From Lachnospiraceae bacterium (lineage in GTDB: Bacteria > Bacillota > Clostridia > Lachnospirales > Lachnospiraceae), in contig JAFUNC010000001.1 in the NCBI GenBank assembly GCA_017473115.1, positions 119,104-183,103 on the forward strand: DNA of 64,000 nucleotides. Reading direction: 5' to 3'. The translations under genes were made by a program, and so were the position numbers. Under the pieces are notes generated by a model. The model was not told the DNA's origin and searched no databases. It saw nothing but the letters and a program-made list of their open reading frames with translations. Shown here piece after piece: positions 1 to 7,119 of this stretch (positions within the stretch are counted from its first letter, which is position 1; every line of letters starts with the position of its first letter).

Positions 1-449
1 ATTTCGTTACCCATAGGAGGCAAAATTCTTTTAATTACCTGGAACAATACCACGCGGAAGAAAATCTGTGTCTTGGTCATACCAAGCACCTGTCCGGCCT
101 CATACTGCCCGGCGGGGATACTCTCGATACCGCCGCGGTAAATCTCTGAGAAATAGGCCGCATAATTCACAATAAAAGCTACCACAACCGCAGGGAATCG
201 ATCCAAGCCCTGAACACCGAAAATAAGTCCCGGTCCGTAAAATACCAGAATAACCTGTAACATCAAAGGCGTTCCTCGGATAATCCAAACAATCCCTCTT
301 GTCAAATAGCGCAAGGGCTTGAATTTGGACATGGATCCGAAAGCAATCACAAGTCCCAAAGGTAACGCACCAAGCAATGTGATAAAAAACAGGATTAAGG
401 TAACTTTAAAACCGTCCAGCAATTGTAATGTAACTTCTAAAAAACTCAT
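1..449 (-). CDS. Amino-acid ABC transporter permease, C-terminus cut by window edge
   Basis: Inner-membrane permease of a polar amino-acid ABC importer (HisM/GlnP family). The 149 residues visible start at an ATG preceded by a GGAG ribosome site seven bases upstream. They show a first membrane helix (about residues 8-33), a second and third helix (about 57-75 and 83-97), and then the family's cytoplasmic EAA loop, here EAGQVLGMTKTQIFFRVV at about residue 116, which contacts the ATPase. The reading frame runs off the left edge, so roughly the last third is missing. The gene lies 132 bases downstream of a matching binding lipoprotein on the same strand; the ATPase is presumably just outside the window. 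Substrate cannot be told from the permease. Confidence 0.93.
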   Translation of the reverse strand, partial: MSFLEVTLQLLDGFKVTLILFFITLLGALPLGLVIAFGSMSKFKPLRYLTRGIVWIIRGTPLMLQVILVFYGPGLIFGVQGLDRFPAVVVAFIVNYAAYFSEIYRGGIESIPAGQYEAGQVLGMTKTQIFFRVVLFQVIKRILPPMGNE

Positions 450-529
450 ATGTACTCCTTCTCTTTTGAGGAAATCCAAGGTTTATGCACTTTTAGCGCA
501 TTCCACATTCTATCTTACCTTATTATACA

Positions 530-555
530 GAAAAAGGGCAAGCAAACTTGCCCTT
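530..555 (-). terminator. Hairpin between binding protein and permease genes
   Basis: A perfect 9-base-pair stem (AAGGGCAAG / CTTGCCCTT, loop TTTG) followed on the minus strand by a short T run lies just after the stop of the binding-protein gene and before the permease gene. It looks like a partial intercistronic terminator that would give more binding protein than permease. A TATAAT hexamer follows directly, so the permease could also have its own promoter. Confidence 0.75.
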
Positions 556-581
556 ATCTTTTATAAATTTAATCTAAAATC

Positions 582-1373
582 TTAGTAAACTACGTTAACA
601 CCATACTTTTCGCCAAGTGCCTGCATTGTGCCGTCTGCCATAAGTTCAGCAATTGCACCGTTGATTTTTTCCAAAGTCTGAGCATCTTCCAAACGTAAAC
701 CGATCGCATACTCTTCTTTTGCAAGTTCAATGCCTTCCACAACCATAAGATCGCTGTAGTCTGTTTCTTCTGTAATTACGGCTCTAGCAAGTACCCAGTC
801 AAGTACGCATGCCTGACATGTGCCGGATTTTACTTCAAGAAGACCATCCTTCTGAGCAGATACACCAACAAATTCGTTGGTAGAAAGAATTGCATCATCC
901 TCGATTGCGCTCTGTCCTGCAGAACCGCTTTCTGCACAGATGGTGATACCTGTAAAATCTTCGATTGTCTTATATGTATCCGCATTTTCCTTCTGGATTA
1001 CTACAACCTGCATATTTTCTACGTAAGAAGTAGAGAATGCCATATCTTCTTTTCTTTCTTCGGTAACGGTAAGACCGTTCCAGATACAGTCGATTGATTT
1101 AGACTGTAATTCGAATTCCTTCTGATCCCATTCGATTACCTGGAATACAGGATCTACGCCTAACTTTGCGCAAACAGCCTCTGCGAATTCGGTATCAAAA
1201 CCGGTTAAGTTACCTTCTTCATCATAGTAGTTCATGGGTTCGTAAAGAGTAATACCGATTACAAGTGTACCCTTATCTTCGATATAAGCCCAGTCTTCTT
1301 TCTGAGAAGAGCAGCCTGCCAATAAAGTAGCCATCATCAATGTTGCCAATAAAACTGCGACAATTTTCTTCAT
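582..1373 (-). CDS. Amino-acid ABC transporter substrate-binding lipoprotein
   Basis: Extracellular receptor for an amino-acid ABC importer (bacterial solute-binding family 3). The 263-residue protein has a lipoprotein signal peptide with lipobox LLAGC (Cys at about 21), then the family signature LVIGITLYEPMNYYDEEGNL at about residue 37, the GFDTEFAEAVCAKLGV segment and the second-lobe sequence ITICAESGSAGQ. Length is normal for the family. It begins with ATG behind a GGAGG-type site, lies under a good sigma-A promoter (1439-1468) and is followed by a hairpin and the permease gene. The specific ligand is not evident; cystine, glutamine and other polar amino acids are all possible. Confidence 0.93.
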   Translation of the reverse strand: MKKIVAVLLATLMMATLLAGCSSQKEDWAYIEDKGTLVIGITLYEPMNYYDEEGNLTGFDTEFAEAVCAKLGVDPVFQVIEWDQKEFELQSKSIDCIWNGLTVTEERKEDMAFSTSYVENMQVVVIQKENADTYKTIEDFTGITICAESGSAGQSAIEDDAILSTNEFVGVSAQKDGLLEVKSGTCQACVLDWVLARAVITEETDYSDLMVVEGIELAKEEYAIGLRLEDAQTLEKINGAIAELMADGTMQALGEKYGVNVVY

Positions 1374-1438
1374 TTTTCCTCCATCCCGGATTTTATATTC
1401 ATCCGTATTTTAATACTTTTCTCTGTTAAAGCACTAAC

Positions 1439-1468
1439 ATACTAGCATGTAAAATCTGTCCTTGTCAA
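1439..1468 (-). promoter_or_regulatory. Sigma-A promoter of the amino-acid ABC operon
   Basis: On the minus strand a perfect -35 TTGACA (1463-1468) is separated by 18 bases from -10 TAGTAT (1439-1444), which is preceded by TGC, giving an extended -10. The predicted start of transcription is about 60 bases before the ATG at 1373. Confidence 0.75.
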
Positions 1469-1505
1469 CCGAATTCAGAGTTAGATTTTCTTATAAGATA
1501 AAAAA

Positions 1506-1656
1506 GTTGTATGGATTATTTTATATTCCAACAGAACACGCTCTCGCTCGTTCGACTGCTGTAACAGTACTAAACTCGCAATACATTACATTTTTGCTCG
1601 TTAAGTGCTGACACAGTCGAAAACGGTTCTTTACGGAATAAAAATATCCATACAAC
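1506..1656. repeat. Nested palindromic element A (about 150 bp)
   Basis: The stretch between the ahcY terminator and the ABC operon promoter holds a nested inverted repeat. Outer arms are 1506-1529 and 1635-1656, with GTTGTATGGAT perfectly matched by ATCCATACAAC and the A/T-rich remainder imperfect. Inside, AGAAC (1533-1537) pairs with GTTCT (1626-1630) and CGACTG (1553-1558) with CAGTCG (1614-1619). The interior holds CACGCTCTCGCTCGTT (1537-1552), nearly identical to a core in the element at 55512-55527. No coding capacity. It lies outside the predicted transcripts of both neighbours. Function unknown; a small mobile palindrome or an independent structured RNA are both possible. Confidence 0.6.
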
Positions 1657-1689
1657 ACATTCACTATAACGAAAAGTAAACATATATGT

Positions 1690-1731
1690 CAAAAAATAAA
1701 AAATTGCGCGGACTATAAATAATCCGCGCAA
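1690..1731 (-). terminator. Terminator of ahcY
   Basis: Perfect 9-base-pair GC-rich stem (TTGCGCGGA / TCCGCGCAA) with a 10-base loop, followed on the minus strand by TTTTTTATTTTTT. It lies 29 bases after the ahcY stop codon: a textbook Rho-independent terminator. Confidence 0.9.
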
Positions 1732-1759
1732 CATACTTTCCCATTAATAATTATCAACA

Positions 1760-2998
1760 TTATGAATTCAGATACGCTACCTGCTCTTCGGTTAAGACGT
1801 CAATTGCCTTGCCAAGGAATGCTAACTTTCTTGCAGCCACGTTGTTATCTACTTCCTTGGGAACGTCGATTAACTTGGTGTTTAATTCGTTTGCATGCTC
1901 AACAAGATATTTTGCAGACAATGCCTGAATTGCAAAACTCATATCCATAATCTCCGCAGGATGTCCGTCGCCGGCTGCCAAGTTTACAAGACGGCCTTCG
2001 GCAAGGATGAAGATCCACTGGCCGGTAGGCAACTTATATCCCATAATGTTCTTACGCATTTCCTTCTTTTCTACGGCAATTTCTTTTAATCTTGCCATAT
2101 CGATTTCACAGTCAAAATGTCCTGCGTTACAAAGGATTGCACCGTCCTTCATTACCGCAAAATCACTTTCGTCGATAACTTTGTTGCATCCGGTTACGGT
2201 TACAAAGAAGTCACCCAGTTTTGCTGCCTCGTTCATAGGCATTACTTCAAATCCGTCCATAACCGCTTCAATTGCTTTAATCGGGTCGATTTCGGTTACG
2301 ATAACCTTCGCACCCAAGCCTTTCGCACGCATTGCAGTACCCTTACCGCACCAGCCGTAACCCGCAACAACAACGGTTTTTCCTGCTACGATTAAATTGG
2401 TGGTACGATTAATACCGTCCCATACAGACTGGCCTGTACCGTAACGGTTATCGAATAAATGCTTGCAATCAGCGTTGTTTACTTTTACCATGGGGAACAT
2501 TAACTCCCCTGCCGCATCCATTGCTTCCAAACGGATGATACCTGTGGTGGTTTCTTCACAGCCGCCGATTACATTGGGAATTAAGTCACGGAATTCGGTA
2601 TGCATCATATGTACCAAATCACCGCCGTCATCAATAATGATGTTAGGACCTACTTCCAAAACCTTACGGATGTGATGGTTGTATTCTTCTTCTGTTGCAT
2701 CATACCATGCATGTACTTCAAGGCCTGCTGCCACCAACGCTGCGGCTACATCATCCTGAGTTGATAAAGGATTGGAACCTGTTACATACATTTCGGCACC
2801 GCCTGCTGCCAGCACCTTACACAAATATGCTGTCTTTGCCTCCAAATGTACGGATAAAGCCACTTTTTTTCCTGCAAAAGGCTTTGTCTTGCTGAATTCC
2901 TCTTCCAACATTCTCAAAAGGTCGCAATTTCTTTTTACCCATTCTATTTTACGCTCGCCGCTTTCGGCTAAGTTAATATCTCTGATTTCACTGCTCAT
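1760..2998 (-). CDS. ahcY: Adenosylhomocysteinase
   Basis: Cytosolic NAD-dependent enzyme that splits S-adenosylhomocysteine into adenosine and homocysteine, recycling the product of methyl-transfer reactions. The 412-residue protein shows the family block DNRYGTGQSVWDGINRTT (about residue 183) directly followed by the NAD-binding glycine motif VVVAGYGWCGKG (about 210-220), and the substrate-site segment GHFDCEID further on. The start chosen is the ATG at 2998, seven bases after AAGGAG; an ATG two codons earlier is too close to that site. Length is on the short side, as in bacterial and archaeal forms that lack the insertion found in many proteobacterial enzymes. It is a single gene with its own promoter and terminator. 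Confidence 0.97.
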   Translation of the reverse strand: MSSEIRDINLAESGERKIEWVKRNCDLLRMLEEEFSKTKPFAGKKVALSVHLEAKTAYLCKVLAAGGAEMYVTGSNPLSTQDDVAAALVAAGLEVHAWYDATEEEYNHHIRKVLEVGPNIIIDDGGDLVHMMHTEFRDLIPNVIGGCEETTTGIIRLEAMDAAGELMFPMVKVNNADCKHLFDNRYGTGQSVWDGINRTTNLIVAGKTVVVAGYGWCGKGTAMRAKGLGAKVIVTEIDPIKAIEAVMDGFEVMPMNEAAKLGDFFVTVTGCNKVIDESDFAVMKDGAILCNAGHFDCEIDMARLKEIAVEKKEMRKNIMGYKLPTGQWIFILAEGRLVNLAAGDGHPAEIMDMSFAIQALSAKYLVEHANELNTKLIDVPKEVDNNVAARKLAFLGKAIDVLTEEQVAYLNS

Positions 2999-3054
2999 AT
3001 TCATTCTCCTTATCAAAGTTTATCCAACGTCATTTCTTCCTTTCGGACTTTTTT

Positions 3055-3084
3055 ATTATATATGAAAAGAAGACAGACTGGCAA
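3055..3084 (-). promoter_or_regulatory. Sigma-A promoter of ahcY
   Basis: Minus-strand -35 TTGCCA (3079-3084), 18-base spacer and perfect -10 TATAAT (3055-3060), about 57 bases upstream of the ahcY start codon. Confidence 0.7.
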
Positions 3085-3159
3085 GATGAATATCCGCAAA
3101 GCCGGTTATTTTTTCTTACTTTATGTCACATGAAAATAAATTTTGTACCCCATGGCAGA

Positions 3160-4197
3160 CTACTCTTTGATTTCCTCATAAATTTCCCGAATCAAAAACA
3201 GACTGATCGGGCCCAAAATAATTCCCCCGATACTGAAAAACTGCATTCCGAAAAATACCGACAGCAAAACCACAATCGGATATACATTTAATTTATTTCC
3301 GATTAATTTCGGTTCTAAAATCTGTCTCAAAAACACACAAATTCCGTATACCAAAAGACAGCCGATTCCCTGCCATACATTCCCTTGTAAAAACAAAAAA
3401 ATCGCTATGGGAAGCAATACAATTCCGCTTCCGATAAAAGGCAGCATATCCAAAAAACCTGTCAAAAATCCCCATAAATACCAGCGTTGTACGCCGCAAA
3501 CCAGAAGTCCCGCCATAGATACGGCCGAAACGCAAAGAACGATAATAGCCTGCGCCTTAACATAAATTTTAAGAAGTGTAAGAATTTTGCGGCTCAGTTC
3601 TCTCATCTTTACAAATCCCTTGCTCTTACCCAATGCCGTTTTGATCCGGTCATAATCCTTGACAAGAAGGATTATGGCGATAACGGTTACTACAATTGCA
3701 AACACTGCATCAAAAACGGTACCTGCGTAAGAATAGGACGCATCCAATGCTTTCGGTGCAACATGATCCGTTACACTCACTACAAGATTTTCTGCACTTT
3801 CCATCACGCGTCTCTCAAGCCGCCCTGCATCCACCTGCATTTTTTCTCCCACAAAATCACAACAGGTGTGCAGAACATCCACACAACAATCCTTGAAATA
3901 GTCGCCGTTTTGTCTGAAATCTCCTACCATATCCATACAGCGGCAAATACCGAACCACCCGGCCAGCAAAAGAAGTGCCGCCAGCATTCCAAGCAGTACA
4001 CCCGCCAATATCCCAACGGGTATTTTTGTTTTTGCATTTATCTTCTTTAAGAAAGGAAGAAAAATCAACACAAAAAGAAATGCAATGAGAAAAGGCGCCA
4101 AAAAACTTACCGCATAACGAAAAAACAGCAGCACGCCTGCCGTAATCACCGTCAATTTGATAAAATTATGCTTCCACAAACCAAGTAAAAAACTCAT
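3160..4197 (-). CDS. AI-2E family (PerM/YtvI-like) membrane transporter
   Basis: Polytopic membrane protein of the AI-2E transporter family (345 residues). Two or three helices at the N-terminus (about residues 12-45 and 58-88) are followed by a polar amphipathic region (about 95-155) and then by several more helices containing the family's C-terminal pattern: GFLDMLPFIGSGIVLLPIA at about 248 and ILEPKLIGNKLNVYPIVVLL at about 292. Members of this family include exporters of the signal AI-2, Na+/H+ antiporters and the sporulation protein YtvI, so the substrate cannot be assigned from sequence alone. The start ATG has an AAAGGAGAGG site. It stands alone, with an A/T-rich palindrome (4229-4252) in its leader. 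Confidence 0.85.
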   Translation of the reverse strand: MSFLLGLWKHNFIKLTVITAGVLLFFRYAVSFLAPFLIAFLFVLIFLPFLKKINAKTKIPVGILAGVLLGMLAALLLLAGWFGICRCMDMVGDFRQNGDYFKDCCVDVLHTCCDFVGEKMQVDAGRLERRVMESAENLVVSVTDHVAPKALDASYSYAGTVFDAVFAIVVTVIAIILLVKDYDRIKTALGKSKGFVKMRELSRKILTLLKIYVKAQAIIVLCVSAVSMAGLLVCGVQRWYLWGFLTGFLDMLPFIGSGIVLLPIAIFLFLQGNVWQGIGCLLVYGICVFLRQILEPKLIGNKLNVYPIVVLLSVFFGMQFFSIGGIILGPISLFLIREIYEEIKE

Positions 4198-4333
4198 ACC
4201 GCACCTCTCCTTTGCCCCGAATAAAAGACTTTAAGAAAAAATTTTTCTTAAATCCAATCGTGTTTGTTAAGGTTAGTATGAGTTTTTTATCCTAAAATAA
4301 TCATTGTAATTTTTTACTGTATTATTGAAACTG

Positions 4334-5020
4334 CTAAAAAATTTCCGGTGCCGTGAAACTTACTTTTTTCCCCGTATTTGGATGTATAAAAGTCAATCGG
4401 AAGGCACAAAGTTTTAATCCTTTTCCCACTTTGGCCGATAATTCCGACGAACCCGGCGTTCCGTATTTTGTATCCCCGAGAATCGGATGTCCCGCATTAG
4501 ACATCTGCACACGAATCTGATGGTGTCTGCCGGTAAAAAGTGTAATCTCCACTTCGGAATATATTTCTTCCTCTACTGCAGTTTCCTGCAACACGCGATA
4601 CGAAAGTTTGGCTTTTTTACCCTGCTGTACTTCCCTGCTTCCTATCTTTACCACCCGGGATGTATTTGTTTTACCGTCTTTGAGCAAAATATCTTCCAAC
4701 ACACTCTCTTTTTCAGAAAATGCTCCGTACACCCGCGCACGATACATTTTCTCTGCCCTACCGTCCTGCACCTGCGCCGAAAGAGAAGCAGCGGCCGCCG
4801 GCGTTTTGGCGAATACAAGCACACCGCTTACGGGTTGGTCCAAACGATGTACCACACCGAGATACGGCTCTTTTCCTGTCGTATCTGATTTTTCTGCAAG
4901 ATAATTTTTTAACTCGCTGACCATATCCTGCTGAAAAACACCGGCAGTCTGTACCGCGATTCCCGCAGGCTTATAACATACCAAAATATCATTGTCTTCA
5001 TATATGATTTGCGTTTTCAT
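4334..5020 (-). CDS. RluA-family RNA pseudouridine synthase
   Basis: Converts a uridine of ribosomal or transfer RNA to pseudouridine. The 228-residue protein has no S4 domain and begins directly with the catalytic domain: YEDNDILVCYKPAGIAVQT (residues 5-24), then the active-site motif GVVHRLDQPVSGVLVFAKT at about 55-73 with the catalytic Asp in HRLD, then the C-terminal GRHHQIRVQMSNAGHPILGD motif. The start at 5020 was chosen because AAAGGTGAT lies upstream at proper distance and the first residues align with the family; a longer frame to 5080 adds only a Cys/Arg-rich stretch without homology. Target base unknown. Confidence 0.92.
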   Translation of the reverse strand: MKTQIIYEDNDILVCYKPAGIAVQTAGVFQQDMVSELKNYLAEKSDTTGKEPYLGVVHRLDQPVSGVLVFAKTPAAAASLSAQVQDGRAEKMYRARVYGAFSEKESVLEDILLKDGKTNTSRVVKIGSREVQQGKKAKLSYRVLQETAVEEEIYSEVEITLFTGRHHQIRVQMSNAGHPILGDTKYGTPGSSELSAKVGKGLKLCAFRLTFIHPNTGKKVSFTAPEIF

Positions 5021-5173
5021 CCGTTTTATCACCTTTTTGCAACATAAGTTTCGGGACCGACATATCCTGTCTCCTCCCACTTATTTGTTTTTCCCATATA
5101 AAATATTATACCGGCGTTTTTATGGTATCACACACAAAAAAAGCTTTCAATCCCAACGGCACACACTTTTTTA

Positions 5174-5202
5174 TTGAAGTAAAATTGCCGATATGCTAAA
5201 AT
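5174..5202 (+). promoter_or_regulatory. Promoter of the three-gene membrane protein cluster
   Basis: -35 TTGAAG (5174-5179), 17-base spacer, -10 TAAAAT (5197-5202) preceded by TGC, making an extended -10. It lies 32 bases before the chosen ATG at 5235, which supports that start over the upstream TTG/ATG candidates, because an ATG at 5193 would precede the transcription start. Confidence 0.7.
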
Positions 5203-5234
5203 TCCAGGTAGTAAAGGCTTTTACGGAGGCATAC

Positions 5235-6338
5235 ATGAAAGAAAAAAACAAGTTATTCGGCAATGTGCTTATTTTTGCCGGAATACTTCTCCTCTTGGCA
5301 GTTGAATATCTTGCACATTCCAAGTGTGTATTTGTAATGGATGATTTATGGTACAGCACCAATCTGGTCACCGGCGAACCTTTACAGACATTAAGCGATG
5401 TATGGGAAAGTCAGGTCTGGCACTTTTTCAATTGGGGCGGACGCAATATTACCCACGGAATTCTTCAGATTACACTGATGTGGGGGGAGACCGCAGCCAA
5501 CATATTGAATCTGATTATGATGTTGACTCTGGTTTGGCTGATTTGCGTAATCGCCGGTTGTAAAAAACCGTTTTGGTTTCTTTTGGCCGCATCCCTAATG
5601 ATTAGTTTTAATGCTAACTTTATGGACAGTATGTTTTGGCAGTCCGGTACCGTTAACTATGTATATTCTTCCGTATGGATTTTATTGTTTTTATGGGTAT
5701 ACTTAAGAGAAACTTCTGCAATCGAAGGCAGTAAACTTCCTCTTGTTTCCATTTGGATTGTTCCTCTCGGCCTGATTACGGGTTGGAGCAATGAAAATAT
5801 GGGGCCTGCAAGTTGCCTGATTGCCGTAGCGGTTATTCTTTACATTCATAAAATAATAAAACGCAAGCCCGCTGTTTGGATGTATTTGGGTGCAGCATGC
5901 TCCCTTCTCGGCAGTATTCTTGTGGTGATTGCTCCGGGAAACTTCGTGCGAACCGCAGAACTTCCCGAAACCGATTTATGGACAAGTATCAGTGAACGCT
6001 TTTTAAGCATGTTACGCGCCGGTGCGGATTATCTGTTTCCTGCCGCGGCACTTTTCCTTCTTGTACTTTTCGTCTATACAGCCGTATACGAAAAGAAATT
6101 AAAGCCTTTTCAGTGGTTTTTACTTGCACACGGAGTACTTTCCTACGGTGCCATGGTCCTGTCACCCCATTATCCGGACAGAGCAACCTTCGGTACCATG
6201 TGCGTGTTTATTATTTTGATTATATCGATGTTGAAGGAACTTATGCCCCTGTCAAAATCCAAGAAAACATTACTCTGCCTTTTGACTTCCGGCAGTTGGC
6301 TCTATGCAGTATATATTTTACTTCTTTATATCGCATAA
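5235..6338 (+). CDS. Polytopic membrane protein, DUF6056-like
   Basis: 367-residue integral membrane protein with about nine to ten hydrophobic helices. After the first helix it has an extracytoplasmic-looking loop with FVMDDLWYSTNLVTGEPL and FNWGGRNITHGILQIT; an acidic pair in the first loop followed by a GGR motif is characteristic of the DUF6056 group as I remember it and is reminiscent of GT-C type glycosyltransferases, where the first-loop aspartate is catalytic. WSNENMGPA in a middle loop is also well conserved in that group. The start has a very good ribosome site (GGAGG, six bases away). First of three co-directional membrane-protein genes. Glycan-related work at the cell surface is an inference only. 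Confidence 0.8.
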   Translation: MKEKNKLFGNVLIFAGILLLLAVEYLAHSKCVFVMDDLWYSTNLVTGEPLQTLSDVWESQVWHFFNWGGRNITHGILQITLMWGETAANILNLIMMLTLVWLICVIAGCKKPFWFLLAASLMISFNANFMDSMFWQSGTVNYVYSSVWILLFLWVYLRETSAIEGSKLPLVSIWIVPLGLITGWSNENMGPASCLIAVAVILYIHKIIKRKPAVWMYLGAACSLLGSILVVIAPGNFVRTAELPETDLWTSISERFLSMLRAGADYLFPAAALFLLVLFVYTAVYEKKLKPFQWFLLAHGVLSYGAMVLSPHYPDRATFGTMCVFIILIISMLKELMPLSKSKKTLLCLLTSGSWLYAVYILLLYIA

Positions 6339-6376
6339 TTTACGTATAAAAGAATCAGAAACGGGAGTTTTCAAGT

Positions 6377-7105
6377 ATGTCGCAAACTCTGAAAAAGAAA
6401 AATATAATAGCAAATATTATCTTTCTTGCTGTTTCGGCAGGATTGATTCTTTTTGCCTTTTGGGCGCTTCATGATATTCAAACCGCCCAAGGCGCAGGCT
6501 TATATCTTGCCCTGATGCAAAACGCCCCGGACCGTCAACCTTATGATCTCTTAATTGACAGTCTCGGCGGGCTCGGTATGGTATTAACCACCCTTTTACC
6601 TGTAATTTTCCTGAAAAAAATTACTCCCGGTTCCTATCTGCGGTTTCTTTGCATCTATCTTGCTTTTGTGCCCATGATTAATCCGGGAACTTTGGTGCAT
6701 ATAAATGAACAGTTCAGCCAATGGAAACTTTGTACATTTTCCTCTTTTACGGACATTTTACATTCCTTTGCCTCCCTGGCGGACTTGTTGGTTATTATAC
6801 TTCCTCTTTTGTTGATTTTACTTACATTTTCCGCAAAAGAAGACAAATTGCAACTGAAAATCCACAGCAAAGTACTGCTCATTATAACAGCAGTTATGTC
6901 TGCCATTTATGTTCTTTTTCCGGGTATTTCGGAATACAGTTTATTTTTGGCGTACTTTTGTATGGTAATTCTTTTGTTTGAAGAAGGCGAAAAACTGCAG
7001 GAACGCATGTCTTCCAAGAAATGGCTTATTTGGCTGCTGTATATCCTCTGCGGTCTCAAAGGAATTTACCGTATAATTATGTTGCTTCAGACAACACATT
7101 TATAG
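6377..7105 (+). CDS. Hypothetical polytopic membrane protein
   Basis: 242 residues with about six to seven hydrophobic segments: residues 11-30, 66-84, 86-104, 130-150, 161-180, 183-200 and 213-235. I do not recognise a family. A loop between the first two helices contains DIQTAQGAGLYLALMQNAPD, and a later loop NPGTLVHINEQFSQWK. The gene starts with ATG eight to nine bases after GGGAG. It sits 38 bases after the DUF6056-like gene and 14 bases before the DUF6020-like gene, so the three are almost certainly co-transcribed, which suggests it is an accessory subunit or works in the same pathway. Confidence 0.7.
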   Translation: MSQTLKKKNIIANIIFLAVSAGLILFAFWALHDIQTAQGAGLYLALMQNAPDRQPYDLLIDSLGGLGMVLTTLLPVIFLKKITPGSYLRFLCIYLAFVPMINPGTLVHINEQFSQWKLCTFSSFTDILHSFASLADLLVIILPLLLILLTFSAKEDKLQLKIHSKVLLIITAVMSAIYVLFPGISEYSLFLAYFCMVILLFEEGEKLQERMSSKKWLIWLLYILCGLKGIYRIIMLLQTTHL

Positions 7106-7119
7106 TAAAGGAGCATTGT

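Noticed and set aside
2999-3159. SAH or SAM riboswitch before ahcY
   Set aside because: The leader is only about 50 bases, A/T-rich, without the conserved helices.
5193-5234. Longer N-terminus for the DUF6056-like protein
   Set aside because: It lies on the predicted -10 box; the ATG at 5235 follows GGAGG.
7021-7119. Longer N-terminus for the DUF6020-like protein
   Set aside because: It would overlap the preceding gene in another frame; the ATG at 7120 has an ideal ribosome site.
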